Assembly: GCF_000092045.1 (NCBI RefSeq)
Contig: NC_007766.1
Span: forward strand, 558,001 to 622,000
Source of the DNA: Rhizobium etli CFN 42
GTDB taxonomy: Bacteria; Pseudomonadota; Alphaproteobacteria; Rhizobiales; Rhizobiaceae
Direction: 5' to 3'
Length of the DNA stretch: 64,000 nucleotides
Part shown: piece after piece, positions 1-8,863 of the stretch
How positions within the stretch are numbered: position 1 is the stretch's first letter
How the letters are laid out: every line of letters starts with the position of its first letter
Translations under genes and position numbers: made by a program
The notes under the pieces: generated by a model
Seen by the model: only the letters and a program-made list of their open reading frames with translations
Database searches by the model: none
Told to the model about the DNA's origin: nothing

Positions 1-1
1 G

Positions 2-460
2 GCCATAAACATGGCCATTATGGTCGTTCCGGCGCTGCTTATCGGCCTGCCTACGGCCGAATTCGCGGTCGTGACCATCACCTTTGGTGCAATTGGTCTG
101 GTCAAGCACAGTGCCATTCCCTGGCATGGCTGGTTTGGCAAATACGTGATCCAGTCACCACGTGACCACTTCATCCATCACTCCCGAGTGCGGGAACATC
201 ACGACAAGAATTTCGCCAATTATTTCCCGATCTGGGATCATTTGTTCGGCACCTATTACAAGGGCGATGCAGACGGTGCAAAGCTCGGTTTGGACCGCGA
301 CTACTTCAACCAAACCGATCCGTTCCGCGAAACCATCGCCACAGAAATCCGTTTCTTCCAGAGCGCGGGGCAAGCTGCCAAGGCCAAGTGCGGCATAAGC
401 CGCATAAGCGAAAAACCTGCCTCGCCGCAGGGGCTGTCGGGCTCGGAACAGCACCGGTAG
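2..460 (+). CDS. Fatty acid hydroxylase/sterol desaturase-family protein, C-terminal part
   Basis: The reading frame is open to the left edge, so the N-terminus lies outside the window. The visible 150 or so residues contain a membrane-like hydrophobic stretch followed by clustered histidines (HFIHHS and REHHDKNF) and a WDHLFGTYY segment. This is the C-terminal di-iron histidine pattern of integral-membrane fatty acid hydroxylases and sterol desaturases. Such enzymes hydroxylate or desaturate lipids in the membrane using O2. The last 35 residues, rich in Ala, Ser and Lys, look unlike the family and may be a non-native tail. The family is fairly secure; the substrate is unknown. Confidence 0.7.
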   Translation, partial: AINMAIMVVPALLIGLPTAEFAVVTITFGAIGLVKHSAIPWHGWFGKYVIQSPRDHFIHHSRVREHHDKNFANYFPIWDHLFGTYYKGDADGAKLGLDRDYFNQTDPFRETIATEIRFFQSAGQAAKAKCGISRISEKPASPQGLSGSEQHR

Positions 461-557
461 CGCGAAGCTGGCTAACGGAACACCCTCCCCAGCAGTCGCA
501 TATTCTGCCCATCGCATTTTACGGCCGTCAGCGAGGCGCACAGGATCGACTCAGCAA

Positions 558-779
558 TCATCTTGATGCGCTCCGGCTCCTGAGTTCGTTCCATATGGTC
601 GTCGCCCGCCAGGCCTCATTCTCACGTTGCGTCGCGGGGTTATCGAGGAATGGCGCCGTCTCGACTGTGATTGTCTCGCCGCACTTTCGGCAGGATATAA
701 CCGAGACCGGGCCGTAGGACGCTAGCGGCTGACGCCCACAGCGGCAACGGTCTAGGCGTAGGACAGTATCGTCATCCAT
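558..779 (-). CDS. Small zinc-ribbon protein, Lar (restriction alleviation)-like
   Basis: This ORF encodes 73 residues. It contains a CRCG...P pair, then about 18 residues on CRKCG, and ends in a W...IWN segment. This CxCG/CxxCG plus C-terminal WN arrangement is typical of the small phage and prophage zinc-ribbon proteins grouped as Lar-like. The start at 779 overlaps the end of the upstream small gene by 8 nt, as in a phage-type operon. A longer in-frame reading upstream is mostly Arg/Ser-rich and overlaps the neighbour, so it was not used. Function is inferred only from the cysteine pattern. Confidence 0.5.
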   Translation of the reverse strand: MDDDTVLRLDRCRCGRQPLASYGPVSVISCRKCGETITVETAPFLDNPATQRENEAWRATTIWNELRSRSASR

Positions 780-987
780 CTCGCTCGGCCGCCTCGAGCT
801 GTCTTCTAAGCGCCTGCTCCTGCTCATAGCTTTTGTAGGGGAAATGCTCCCAGCACCACCAGCGGACAGGGATCGCCTTGGACGGGCTGTGACCGAAGCC
901 GCCCCATTTCTCGCAGCCGACTTCCTCGCAATAGTGCTCGAAGTGTACATTCGCGCCGGATGCGCTTGAGGGGTTTGTGATACTCAT
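772..987 (-). CDS. Hypothetical small protein
   Basis: A 71-residue ORF starts at 987 behind a good ribosome-binding site (CAGGAGATCAA before the ATG). It contains two cysteines in EEVGCEKWGGFGH, a tryptophan-rich WWCWEHFP segment and a charged C-terminal helix. No family is recognised. It overlaps the previous ORF (ATGA) and the next one (8 nt), which supports translational coupling in a four-gene minus-strand cluster of phage-like character. Confidence 0.5.
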   Translation of the reverse strand: MSITNPSSASGANVHFEHYCEEVGCEKWGGFGHSPSKAIPVRWWCWEHFPYKSYEQEQALRRQLEAAERDG

Positions 988-1298
988 TTGATCTCCTGGA
1001 GCTGCCAGCCAGCTTTCGGTTTGGGCCACCCCTTCTTTGCTGTCCGAAAATCAGCTTCCATTTCGGCTTTCGCCTTCGCTGTCGTAGGACCAGTTGCCCA
1101 GACAGTGATGCGCATGCGGCCCGCCCTGAAGACGAAACGGCGCTCGGAAACGTGCTTGCCGGCGGTATATCCTGCGCGAAAGCACGCACGTGCAGCCGAT
1201 GGGCTAATGCCGTCTCGGAAAGAACCCGGTCGCGACCGCCACCAGTCGTTAAACGCTATTTCGAAGGCAACGGCTTTTGGTTGAAGACGATCAAGCAT
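984..1298 (-). CDS. Hypothetical protein, phage-like
   Basis: The 104-residue product is basic and aromatic. It begins MLDRLQPKAVAFEIAFNDWW and includes a short AARACFRAGYTAGKH helix seen in small phage or integrative-element proteins. Its stop overlaps the start of the downstream gene in an ATGA arrangement. No domain is recognised. Context, not sequence, suggests an accessory element role. Confidence 0.45.
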   Translation of the reverse strand: MLDRLQPKAVAFEIAFNDWWRSRPGSFRDGISPSAARACFRAGYTAGKHVSERRFVFRAGRMRITVWATGPTTAKAKAEMEADFRTAKKGWPKPKAGWQLQEIK

Positions 1299-1299
1299 A

Positions 1300-1500
1300 T
1301 CAGTCTCGCTCGTAGCTCGGCCGCCAGCCGCGCGTGATGCCTCGGCCCATAGCGCCTTCTGTCAAAACTAGCTGCCAGCGAAGATGGCGGATGTCATTCA
1401 GGAGGGTTCCGATCGCTGCTTGTGCATTGCCCTGGTGATAAGCAAGCACCTCCGCAATCTCATCATCAACCATGGCTTCGCCGATCGGCTGCTCGCGCAT
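1300..1500 (-). CDS. Hypothetical small protein
   Basis: This is a 66-residue ORF; an internal Met at residue 10 (MVDDEIAEVLAYHQGN) is an alternative start. The product looks alpha-helical (AQAAIGTLLNDIRHLRWQLVL). It is the first gene of the small minus-strand cluster and ends just before the next start. No family is recognised. The gap 1501-1639 holds no convincing ORF. Confidence 0.4.
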   Translation of the reverse strand: MREQPIGEAMVDDEIAEVLAYHQGNAQAAIGTLLNDIRHLRWQLVLTEGAMGRGITRGWRPSYERD

Positions 1501-1639
1501 ATCCGTGCTCCATACTCAAGTTTTCAGATTGGCGGCCGCCTCGCCGATGTTCTTATTATGTTCACGGGCCCGATGGAGTCAATAATCCTCGATTTCTTTT
1601 TTGAGGGCGGCGCAGAAGGACTGCGGACCTGCGCGCCCA

Positions 1640-2371
1640 TCAGCGAAGCTGACGAGTCACATGACGCTGCTCACCAAAATTAACCGGGCTGATGATTTCG
1701 GGGCCGGTATTCTTCAGGTTGTCGTTGCCCACGCCGATCGGCCACATGGTCATAAGCTCGGCCTCGTATGGCTTCATCAGGTCGGATGGGTTTGGATCAG
1801 GAGATAGCCAACGCTCATAATCGTTCCGACGGAGAATAACTGGCATTCGTTCACCGAGCGTCTTCATCATCTCATTCGGCGCGCAGGTAATGACGGCGAA
1901 GGTACGGATATCGATGCCAACTGGGTGGCGCCAGGCCTCCCAAATACCGGCAAGAGCAAACAGAACGTCCGTCCTCATCGCGATAGCATAGGGTTGTTTT
2001 TGCCGGCTGTGGGTGAACGATTTCCACCCGAAGAATCCGCTGACTGGGATCAAACAGCGGCGAGACCGGTAGACAGGTCCGGCGAGTTTGTGTGAGGCAA
2101 TCTTTTCGCAGCGGACGTGGACTAGTGGGAGACGCCGGTCGCTGGGCGTTCTAGATGCCGACACCAACCCCCACTTTGCTATTGCAAAGACCGGGGCAAT
2201 GATACCGCTTCCCCGCGCTGCTTCTTGGATGATGATCGGATAAACTTGGTTTGGTGAGCCGTTGTATCGAGGGATGCGGTCAACCAAGTCGTCAAGCTCG
2301 CCTTACCCGGCGAAAGGGAAACTACGCGCGAGGTCGTGAAGCGATTCTTTGATATAAACGCGACTACACAT
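1640..2371 (-). pseudogene. SOS response-associated peptidase (SRAP/YedK family), interrupted by a stop codon
   Basis: Read from the ATG at 2371 the protein begins MCSRVYIKESLHDLARSFPFAG, then meets TAA at 2303-2305. The same frame then continues as GELDDLVDRIPRYN and a complete SRAP core (WGLV...RCLIPVSGFFGWK...FAVITCAPNEMM...ERMPVIL). SRAP enzymes depend on the Cys exposed after removal of Met1, which crosslinks abasic sites in ssDNA. Here that Cys is cut off from the rest by the stop. Translation from the TTG at 2287 would lack the catalytic Cys. A single C-to-T change (CAA to TAA) would explain the defect. The core is otherwise well preserved, so decay is recent or this is a sequence error. 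Confidence 0.75.
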
Positions 2372-2468
2372 TCCGTATTCCATGGGGGAGACTACTTATT
2401 TAGATATAACCCTCCCTCAGCAGGTCAAGACAGCCGAACTGTTTTCCCCGCCGGGCACTTACGAAGCG

Positions 2469-3830
2469 TCAATACTCAATCTGGGCCAATTGCCTTTTAA
2501 GAATTGGCTGAGCAACTGGCGGTATGACAAAGCCGCCTCGCAAGCCCGCCCAGCCGCTGCTCGGAGACGCCGACGCGCCGCTCCGCAGCCGGCCGCGAAA
2601 GAAGCGCGACCCTGCCACGATGACGAGCAGCGGCGCCATCAGCAGGCCGAAGGTCAGGTTGAAGAAGGGCGGCCCGACGGAGATCTTGTCGCCGGTCAGC
2701 GTTTCCAACAGCAGCGGATAGAGCGTGCCGGTCAGCACCGTGCCGCAGGCGACCGTCAGGATCAGATTGTTGAGGACGAGCGCCCCCTCGCGCGAGATCG
2801 GCGCAAACAGCCCGCCGGCCGCAAGCTTCGGCGCCCGCAGGGCAAACAGCGACAGCGCTCCGCCGATGAAGATCAGCAGGATCGACAGGATGAAGACGCC
2901 GCGGGTGGGATCGCTGGCAAAGGCATGCACCGAGGTCAGCACCCCGGAGCGCACCAGGAAGGTGCCCATCAGCGACAGCGAGAAGGTCAGGATGGCGAGC
3001 AGCACCGTCCAGATCTTCAGCGCCTCGCGCTTTTCCATGACGAGAGCCGAATGCAGCAGCGCGGTGCCGGCGAGCCACGGCATGAACGAGGCGTTTTCCA
3101 CCGGGTCCCAGAACCACCAGCCGCCCCAGCCGAGCTCGTAATAGGCCCAGTAGGAGCCCATGGCGATGCCTAATGTCAGGCAGGTCCAGGCGGCGAGCGT
3201 CCAGGGCCGGACCCAGCGCGCCCAGGCGGCGTCGATGCGGCCTTCAATGAGGGCGGCAACGGCGAAGGAGAAGCAGACGGAAAAGCCGACATAGCCGAGA
3301 TAGAGCAGCGGCGGGTGGATGGCGAGCCCGACATCCTGCAGCACCGGATTGAGATCGCGGCCCTCGGCCGGGGCCGGATCGAGCCGCAGGAAGGGATTGG
3401 AGGTCAAAAGGATGAACAGGGTGAAGGCGAGCGAGATCCAGGCCTGCACGGCAAGCACATTGGCCTTCAGCATCTCCGGCAGATTGGCGCCGAAGATCGC
3501 GACCAGCGCGCTGAACAGCGCCAGGATCAACAGCCAGAGCATCATCGATCCCTCGTGATTGCCCCAGACGCCAGAATATTTGTAGATCAGCGGCACCAGC
3601 GAATGCGAATTCTCCCAGACGTTCTCGACGGAGAAGTCGGAGACGACATGGGCATAGGTCAAGACGGCGAAGGCAAAGGCGACAAGGGCAAACATCGCCA
3701 GCGAACCTGATGTCGCCACATCCATCAGCGCCGGATCATGACGGCGGGCGCCGATGACAGGCACGATCGAGACGATCAGCGCCGTCGCCAGCGCCAGCAC
3801 CAGAGCGTAATGGCCGATCTCGATGATCAT
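2469..3830 (-). CDS. ccmF: Cytochrome c-type biogenesis protein CcmF (CycK), C-terminally truncated
   Basis: CcmF is the membrane heme lyase that attaches heme to apocytochrome c in the periplasm. The protein has many membrane helices and the [15 protein letters not shown] tryptophan-rich WWD signature that binds heme, with flanking periplasmic histidines (HPPLLYLGY and [10 protein letters not shown]). Family members are usually about 650 residues. Here recognisable sequence stops near residue 415 ([10 protein letters not shown], about position 2620) and an unrelated tail of about 45 residues follows to the stop at 2469. The ATG at 3830 overlaps the ccmE stop (ATGA). No ccmH/cycL follows. The product is probably non-functional and marks a rearrangement boundary. 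Confidence 0.85.
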   Translation of the reverse strand: MIIEIGHYALVLALATALIVSIVPVIGARRHDPALMDVATSGSLAMFALVAFAFAVLTYAHVVSDFSVENVWENSHSLVPLIYKYSGVWGNHEGSMMLWLLILALFSALVAIFGANLPEMLKANVLAVQAWISLAFTLFILLTSNPFLRLDPAPAEGRDLNPVLQDVGLAIHPPLLYLGYVGFSVCFSFAVAALIEGRIDAAWARWVRPWTLAAWTCLTLGIAMGSYWAYYELGWGGWWFWDPVENASFMPWLAGTALLHSALVMEKREALKIWTVLLAILTFSLSLMGTFLVRSGVLTSVHAFASDPTRGVFILSILLIFIGGALSLFALRAPKLAAGGLFAPISREGALVLNNLILTVACGTVLTGTLYPLLLETLTGDKISVGPPFFNLTFGLLMAPLLVIVAGSRFFRGRLRSGASASPSSGWAGLRGGFVIPPVAQPILKRQLAQIEY

Positions 3831-4294
3831 GGCGTCGCCTTCGCCTCCTGCCCCTTGCCTTCCTGCCACAGCCCCTGCGACTTTAGTCGGTCGGCCACCT
3901 CCTTCGGCATATAGGTCTCGTCATGCTTGGCAAGCACGGTGTCGGCGATAAAGACATTGCTGCCTGCGGCAAACATGCCCTCGGTGACCACACCCTGGCC
4001 CTCGCGGAACAGATCCGGCAGGATGCCGGTATACTTGACTTTCACCGCATTGGCGCTGCCGTCGGTGACAGAAAATTCCACCGTCGAACCGGCGCCGCGC
4101 ACGACGCTGCCCGCCCCGACCAGGCCGCCGAGCCGGATGCGGGTCTCCGGCGCCACCGGCGTCCTGGCAAGATCGGCCGGCATGTAGAAATAGGCCACCG
4201 ACTGGCTGAAGGCGAACATCACCAAAAGCACCGCAGCAAGGATGAAACTCATCCCGCCAGCAATCACCACAAGGCGCTTCTGCTTGCGCGTCAT
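3827..4294 (-). CDS. ccmE: Heme chaperone CcmE (CycJ)
   Basis: CcmE receives heme from CcmABCD and delivers it to CcmF during c-type cytochrome maturation. The 155-residue product has the usual short cytoplasmic start (MTRKQKRL), one membrane anchor (about residues 8-30), an OB-fold domain and the heme-binding HDETY motif near residue 125. Its length is typical. It overlaps both neighbours by 4 nt and so is translationally coupled between ccmI and ccmF. The covalent-heme His is intact, so this gene looks functional although ccmF downstream is cut. Confidence 0.92.
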   Translation of the reverse strand: MTRKQKRLVVIAGGMSFILAAVLLVMFAFSQSVAYFYMPADLARTPVAPETRIRLGGLVGAGSVVRGAGSTVEFSVTDGSANAVKVKYTGILPDLFREGQGVVTEGMFAAGSNVFIADTVLAKHDETYMPKEVADRLKSQGLWQEGKGQEAKATP

Positions 4295-5160
4295 TGCGAA
4301 CCTCGTTGATCTGTCATGCGAGGCTCCCGCGCCACGGCGATCAGCGGCACCCCGCCATTGGCGGCAATATGTTTGTTGACGAGCGACAGCCAGGGCGCCC
4401 CGGCCGGCGACGATTTCGCCAGCGCCTCGAAATCTGCCAACGCCTCGGCACGCCGCCCCGCCTGCTCGAAGCTGAGGGCGATGTAGAACAATGCGCGCGG
4501 GTTTTTCGGCTCAAGCTGGAGGATCTGCCGCAGGACATCCAGCGTATCCGCAGACACCGAACCTTGCGCTTCGGCCATCAGGGCCTCGGCAAGACCGCCC
4601 AGCCGATCCATGTCGGGGCCGAGGATCCGCAGGGCGTTCCGATAAGCTATTTCCGCCTCGGGCAACCGGCCGGTCCTGAGATAAACCGGGGCGATCACGT
4701 TCCAACCCCGCCCGTCATCGGGCCGGCTTGCAAGATGGCGTTCTGTCTTGACGATCAGCATTGCGAGGTTCTGGCCGGGATCTTCCAGCCGCGCCTGCAG
4801 CGGCTGCGATGGTAGGTCGGGCGAACCCAGCAACTCATAAAGGCCAATGCTCGCGAGCGGAAGAAATGCGACGATGACGAGCTTCGGCCATCTGTGGGCA
4901 TGCGACGGGCTGTCCAACACTTCAGCCTGCTGTTCGCTTGCCCTGAAAAGCCGCCGTGCTACTTCCGCACGGGCATAATCGTACTCGGTGCGTCCGAGCT
5001 GGTCCGTTTCCACGTCCCTTTCGAGTTCGAGAAGCTGGGCTCGATAGACCCGGCCTGCGTCACCGCCACCGTCGATCCGGACATGGCTGGAAGCAAGCGG
5101 ATGAAGAAGGGAAGCGACGACGGCAGTCGCGACGGCCGCGAAAACAATCCAGATAAGCAT
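4291..5160 (-). CDS. ccmI: Cytochrome c biogenesis protein CcmI (CycH)
   Basis: CcmI holds apocytochrome c for the heme lyase. The product has an N-terminal membrane helix (residues 1-18), a coiled cytoplasmic segment ([13 protein letters not shown]), a second helix ([20 protein letters not shown]) and a periplasmic TPR region (residues 120-260). At 289 residues it is shorter than many CcmI proteins (350 or more), mainly in the C-terminal TPR part. It heads ccmIEF. An NnrR/Fnr-type box lies 54 nt upstream, so cytochrome c maturation appears tied to denitrification or low oxygen. Confidence 0.88.
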   Translation of the reverse strand: MLIWIVFAAVATAVVASLLHPLASSHVRIDGGGDAGRVYRAQLLELERDVETDQLGRTEYDYARAEVARRLFRASEQQAEVLDSPSHAHRWPKLVIVAFLPLASIGLYELLGSPDLPSQPLQARLEDPGQNLAMLIVKTERHLASRPDDGRGWNVIAPVYLRTGRLPEAEIAYRNALRILGPDMDRLGGLAEALMAEAQGSVSADTLDVLRQILQLEPKNPRALFYIALSFEQAGRRAEALADFEALAKSSPAGAPWLSLVNKHIAANGGVPLIAVAREPRMTDQRGSQ

Positions 5161-5213
5161 GACGTCCAGGTGCCTTTTTGCCGCTGAACATAGCCGAGCG
5201 GGCGGTCGTCACA

Positions 5214-5227
5214 TTGACGCCGGTCAA
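5214..5227. promoter_or_regulatory. NnrR/Fnr-type box upstream of ccmI
   Basis: TTGACGCCGGTCAA is a perfect 14-bp palindrome of half-sites TTGAC and GTCAA separated by 4 bp. It lies in the 88-nt gap between the Crp/Fnr gene and ccmI. Its TTGAC-N4-GTCAA form matches the box before pseudoazurin and differs from the TTGAT-N4-ATCAA boxes before fixN and fixG. Confidence 0.75.
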
Positions 5228-5248
5228 ATTGCATTGCGGTTACCGCCT

Positions 5249-5914
5249 TCAGCAAGCTTTGCGCAGCAGATCGACGCTGTCGACCAGGACGACCTTGCCT
5301 CTGACTTCGACCCCTGCAGGAATAAGCGCGGCGAAGGCCCGTGAAAGAGCCTCGGGCGCAAGCCCCAGCTTGCCGGCGAGAATTCTCTTCCGGTACGGCA
5401 GGCGAAAGCTTGCCTGCGAGGCCGAGGCCGGGCATCGGCTGATGAGGTAATTTGCAACACGCTGCGCGGCGGTGTGCAGCCGGTCTCCGGCGATGCAATC
5501 CATGGCGCCGAGCAGATGCCGGGTCATGATGCGCATGACGTTGCGATGCATGACCGGGTATCGGTCGGCGAGCGCCCGCAAGTCCGAAAGCTGGAACAGC
5601 GCTACTTCCGACCCGTCTGCCGACCACGCGCTGTAGGCGTAGGCGCCGTCTCCCGACAGGAGATATTCGCCGAAAGTGTCGTCCGGTTCGCAGATGCAGA
5701 TATCTGCCTCGCGCCCGGCGGATTCCGCTTTCGAAAGCCGCACGAAACCGCTCATCACGCTATAGACGAACGACGCTGGCTCGCCCTCGGCGATGATCCG
5801 CTCATCGGCCGCGAAGGTTCGGAACTGAGCTGTGGCGGCAAGCTTCTCCACCGTTGCCTCATCCAGCCCGTCGAACAGGTCAGACCGCAAAAGCGCGGGA
5901 TTTTTCGCAAGCAT
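5249..5914 (-). CDS. Crp/Fnr-family transcriptional regulator
   Basis: The 221-residue protein has a cyclic-nucleotide-binding-like sensor domain (about residues 10-120), a dimerisation helix and a C-terminal helix-turn-helix (LPYRKRILAGKLGLAPEALSRAFAAL, residues about 168-195). The recognition helix keeps the E..SR residues that read TTGA half-sites. The N-terminal four-cysteine Fe-S motif of FnrN is absent, so direct oxygen sensing by an Fe-S cluster is unlikely. It sits 30 nt after fixS and probably shares the fixGHIS transcript. It could be a StoR-like, FixK-like or DNR/NnrR-type regulator; sequence alone does not decide. Confidence 0.8.
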   Translation of the reverse strand: MLAKNPALLRSDLFDGLDEATVEKLAATAQFRTFAADERIIAEGEPASFVYSVMSGFVRLSKAESAGREADICICEPDDTFGEYLLSGDGAYAYSAWSADGSEVALFQLSDLRALADRYPVMHRNVMRIMTRHLLGAMDCIAGDRLHTAAQRVANYLISRCPASASQASFRLPYRKRILAGKLGLAPEALSRAFAALIPAGVEVRGKVVLVDSVDLLRKAC

Positions 5915-5943
5915 CGATCGTCCTTTCGTTTGGCGTGTACGGT

Positions 5944-6102
5944 TCAGGATTTCTTCCGATCGGTTTCGTCCTCGGCCAGGATTCGCCAGGCGGCGCCCTC
6001 AAGGTCGTCATACTGGCCGCTCTTCAACGACCAGAGGAATGCCAGGAGGCCTATTCCGCCCATGAGCAGCGCAATCGGTATCAGATAGATCAGCATGTTC
6101 AT
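5944..6102 (-). CDS. fixS: Cbb3 oxidase maturation protein FixS (CcoS)
   Basis: This 52-residue protein (MNMLIYLIPIALLMGG...) has one N-terminal membrane helix followed by FLWSLKSGQYDDLEGAAWRIL, the signature of CcoS/FixS. The protein is needed for incorporation of heme b and Cu into the CcoN/FixN subunit. The ATG overlaps the fixI stop (ATGA). The size is normal for the family and it completes an intact fixGHIS operon. Confidence 0.93.
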   Translation of the reverse strand: MNMLIYLIPIALLMGGIGLLAFLWSLKSGQYDDLEGAAWRILAEDETDRKKS

Positions 6103-8384
6103 GCGGGTTTGACCTCCGGATTGCCGCCGGCGCGCGCCTCGGTCCGCGGGCCGGTCCGCTTGCCGAAAGCGTTCAGCCGCAGCGCATTTGTTACGACGAT
6201 GATCGACGATGTCGACATGGCCACCGCCGCGATCAGCGGCGTCGCCAATCCGGCAATCGCGATTGGAAGAGCCAGCACGTTGTAGCCTATGGCGAGCGCA
6301 AAATTCTGCCGAATGAGGCTTGCGGATCTTCGCGCGACGGCGATTGCTTCCGGCACGGCATCGAGACGCTCGTGGAAAAAGACAAGGTCGGCGGCCTGCC
6401 TGCCGATATCGGATGCGGTGGCGGGCGCCATCGAGACATGCGCGGCGGCAAGGGCGGGCGCATCGTTGATCCCGTCGCCGACCATGAGTACGCGGTGGCC
6501 TTCCGCGCTGAGCTCCCGGCATTCCTCGACCTTCTGTTTCGGAGCCAAGGCGCCCATGGCCTTGTCGATGCCGAGAGCTTGCGCAGTGTTGTCGACGACT
6601 GTCTGCCTGTCCCCCGAAATCATCAGCGTTTCAAGGCCGGTTGCGGCGAGCTGGCGGACGGCCGAGGCCGCGCCCGGGCGAAGCGTGTCGTCGAACAGGA
6701 AACGGGCGAGATCGGCACCGTTCTTCGACAGGACCACCTCCGAAAACGGACTATCGGCCGCCGGCGTGAGGCCGGTTCCGCAGGCAAAGGCCCGATTGCC
6801 CAGCCGATAGACGTCCGTTCCGCTCCAGGCTTCCAATCCCCCGCCGGGCATTTCCGTGACCCTGTCGAAGGCGAAGGCGGAAACGAACTCCATGTCCCGC
6901 ACCAGCGCCTGCGAAAGGGGGTGGCGTGAATGCGCTGCCAATGCCGAGGCGATTGTGGTAATGCCCGCGTCGATCGCTTCGGCCCGGACGAGGCGGGGGC
7001 GGCCCAAAGTCAGCGTGCCGGTCTTGTCGAAGGCGACGATGTCCGCCTCGGCCAGCCTTTCGAGCGCCGAACCGTCCTTGACCATGATGCCCCGGCGGAA
7101 GAGTTCGCCGGCTGCGACCACTTGGACCACCGGAACGGCAAGGCCCAATGCGCAGGGGCAGGTAATGATCAGTACCGCGACCGCGACCAGCATGGCCTGT
7201 TTCCAGTCGCCGCCGAGCAGGCCCCAGGCGAGAAAGGAGGCCAGCGCCAACAGGTGCACGACGGGGGAATAAAGTGCTGCGGCGCGATCGGCGACTCGGC
7301 GATAACGAGCCCTGCCGCCCTCGGCCGCCTCCATCAGACCGATGATTTCCGAAAGAAGCGAATCCCTTGCCACTTTCGTCGCCCGCAGAACGAGCGAACC
7401 GGTCAGGTTCATCGAACCCGAATTCACCGCGCTGCCTGCGGCAACGGCGACCGGGCTGCTTTCACCGGTGACGATGGAGAGGTCGACGTCGCTCTCGCCG
7501 CTGACGATCATGCCATCGACGGGAATGCGTTCGCCGGCCGCAATCGAGATGTTATCTCCGACCGCGATCTCTTCGACCGCGACGTAGCGCCGCGACCCGT
7601 CCTTCAGCATCAGCAGCGCCCCGCGCGGCGCCAGTCTGGCAAGGCCGTTGATCGCCGCGCGGGCTTTCTCCCGCATCACATGATCCAGGGTTCTGCCGAT
7701 CAGCAGGAAAAACAGCAGAGACACCGACGCGTCGAACCAGGCATGTTCGCCATGGTGCATGGTTTCCCATAGGGAGACCGCATAGGACAGCGTCACGGCA
7801 AGCGAGATCGGAACGTCCATGTTGGTGCGCCCACGCTTGAGCGCGCTCCAGGCCGATTTGAAGAAGAAGCGTCCCGCATAAACCAGCGCCGGCGCCGCGA
7901 TCATCGCCGAGATCCAGTGAAACATGTCGCGCGTCGCCGCATCGGCGCCCGACCAGACCGACACCGAGAGCAGCATGATGTTGGCGCCTGCAAAGCCGGA
8001 GACGCCGACCGCCAGCAGCAGCTGGTTCCGGATCCGGTCGGTTTCGGGAGCCGTCGGCGTGAAGAGATGCGCCCGGTAACCGGCCGCAGCGATCGCCGCC
8101 AGAATTTCGGACGGATCGGTCGCCCGCCCGTCGATCTCCTCCTGATAAATGCAACTGACCCGTCTGGCGGTCAGATTGACACGCGCTTTGCGGACGAAGG
8201 CAAGCGCCGACAGGGCGCTTTCGATGCTCGATATGCAGCCGCCGCAGTGAGCGTCGGGTACGCTGAGGTCGAGCTGTCGCAATCCGGCCCCGAGCGAATG
8301 GCTGGCAAGGCGGACTTCTTCGGCGCTGGAGGATGCCGTGCTGAGGGCGAGAACGCTCTCCGTGTCCATGGAGCAGCAGGTCAT
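6099..8384 (-). CDS. fixI: Copper-translocating P-type ATPase FixI (CcoI)
   Basis: FixI exports copper needed to build the cbb3 oxidase. The 761-residue protein has an N-terminal heavy-metal domain (VPDAHCGGCISSIESAL, residues about 39-55), the membrane CPC motif (ITCPCALGLAVP), the phosphorylation loop DKTGTLTLGRP and the hinge GDGINDAPALA. A cluster of N-terminal cysteine and methionine residues (MTCCSMD) may bind Cu. The length matches CcoI/CopA2 proteins. It overlaps fixH by 4 nt at its start and fixS by 4 nt at its end. Confidence 0.95.
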   Translation of the reverse strand: MTCCSMDTESVLALSTASSSAEEVRLASHSLGAGLRQLDLSVPDAHCGGCISSIESALSALAFVRKARVNLTARRVSCIYQEEIDGRATDPSEILAAIAAAGYRAHLFTPTAPETDRIRNQLLLAVGVSGFAGANIMLLSVSVWSGADAATRDMFHWISAMIAAPALVYAGRFFFKSAWSALKRGRTNMDVPISLAVTLSYAVSLWETMHHGEHAWFDASVSLLFFLLIGRTLDHVMREKARAAINGLARLAPRGALLMLKDGSRRYVAVEEIAVGDNISIAAGERIPVDGMIVSGESDVDLSIVTGESSPVAVAAGSAVNSGSMNLTGSLVLRATKVARDSLLSEIIGLMEAAEGGRARYRRVADRAAALYSPVVHLLALASFLAWGLLGGDWKQAMLVAVAVLIITCPCALGLAVPVVQVVAAGELFRRGIMVKDGSALERLAEADIVAFDKTGTLTLGRPRLVRAEAIDAGITTIASALAAHSRHPLSQALVRDMEFVSAFAFDRVTEMPGGGLEAWSGTDVYRLGNRAFACGTGLTPAADSPFSEVVLSKNGADLARFLFDDTLRPGAASAVRQLAATGLETLMISGDRQTVVDNTAQALGIDKAMGALAPKQKVEECRELSAEGHRVLMVGDGINDAPALAAAHVSMAPATASDIGRQAADLVFFHERLDAVPEAIAVARRSASLIRQNFALAIGYNVLALPIAIAGLATPLIAAVAMSTSSIIVVTNALRLNAFGKRTGPRTEARAGGNPEVKPA

Positions 8385-8863
8385 TGGCCGAACTCCGTGG
8401 TATCGAAGCGCTTGGCCTCGTGCATGACGACCATGCCGTTTCGTCTCGATATGGCTTCGACGATCCAGTCGCCGCCGGCGACTTCGTGATCGGCTTCGAA
8501 CCGCCCTTCGCCCGTCTTGCGAAGCGCCAGGCTGAAATCCTCATGATCGCCGACGGGCCGTTTGAAATTCAGCGTGACCTCGTCGATGATCGCAGGCGCA
8601 CCCCCCTGTTCGTGGATGTCGTAGCGGATTTCGCTGCCCTTGAGGAAGAGAGCGCCTTCGATGCCGGAGGCGGCCATCGCCTTCATCGCTGCCGCCTTGC
8701 CGTTGAATTCCTGGCTGGCCACATAGGTATTTTCCACGACCAGGCCGCTCCAGCTGGACGAGGCATAGACGGCCATGGTGACGTTGACGGCGATCACCAC
8801 GGCGAAGAATGCGGAGGTGGCAAGCAGCATGTGCCAGCCGGTAAAACCTCTGGAAGCCTTCAT
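8381..8863 (-). CDS. fixH: Cbb3 oxidase accessory protein FixH (CcoH)
   Basis: The 160-residue protein has a single N-terminal membrane helix (GWHMLLATSAFFAVVIAVNVTMAVYA) and a periplasmic beta-rich domain with conserved SSWSGLVVENTYVASQEFN, as in FixH/CcoH. These proteins help assemble the cbb3 oxidase and stay bound to it. It overlaps fixG and fixI by 4 nt each, giving tight translational coupling. Nothing unusual is seen. Confidence 0.93.
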   Translation of the reverse strand: MKASRGFTGWHMLLATSAFFAVVIAVNVTMAVYASSSWSGLVVENTYVASQEFNGKAAAMKAMAASGIEGALFLKGSEIRYDIHEQGGAPAIIDEVTLNFKRPVGDHEDFSLALRKTGEGRFEADHEVAGGDWIVEAISRRNGMVVMHEAKRFDTTEFGQ

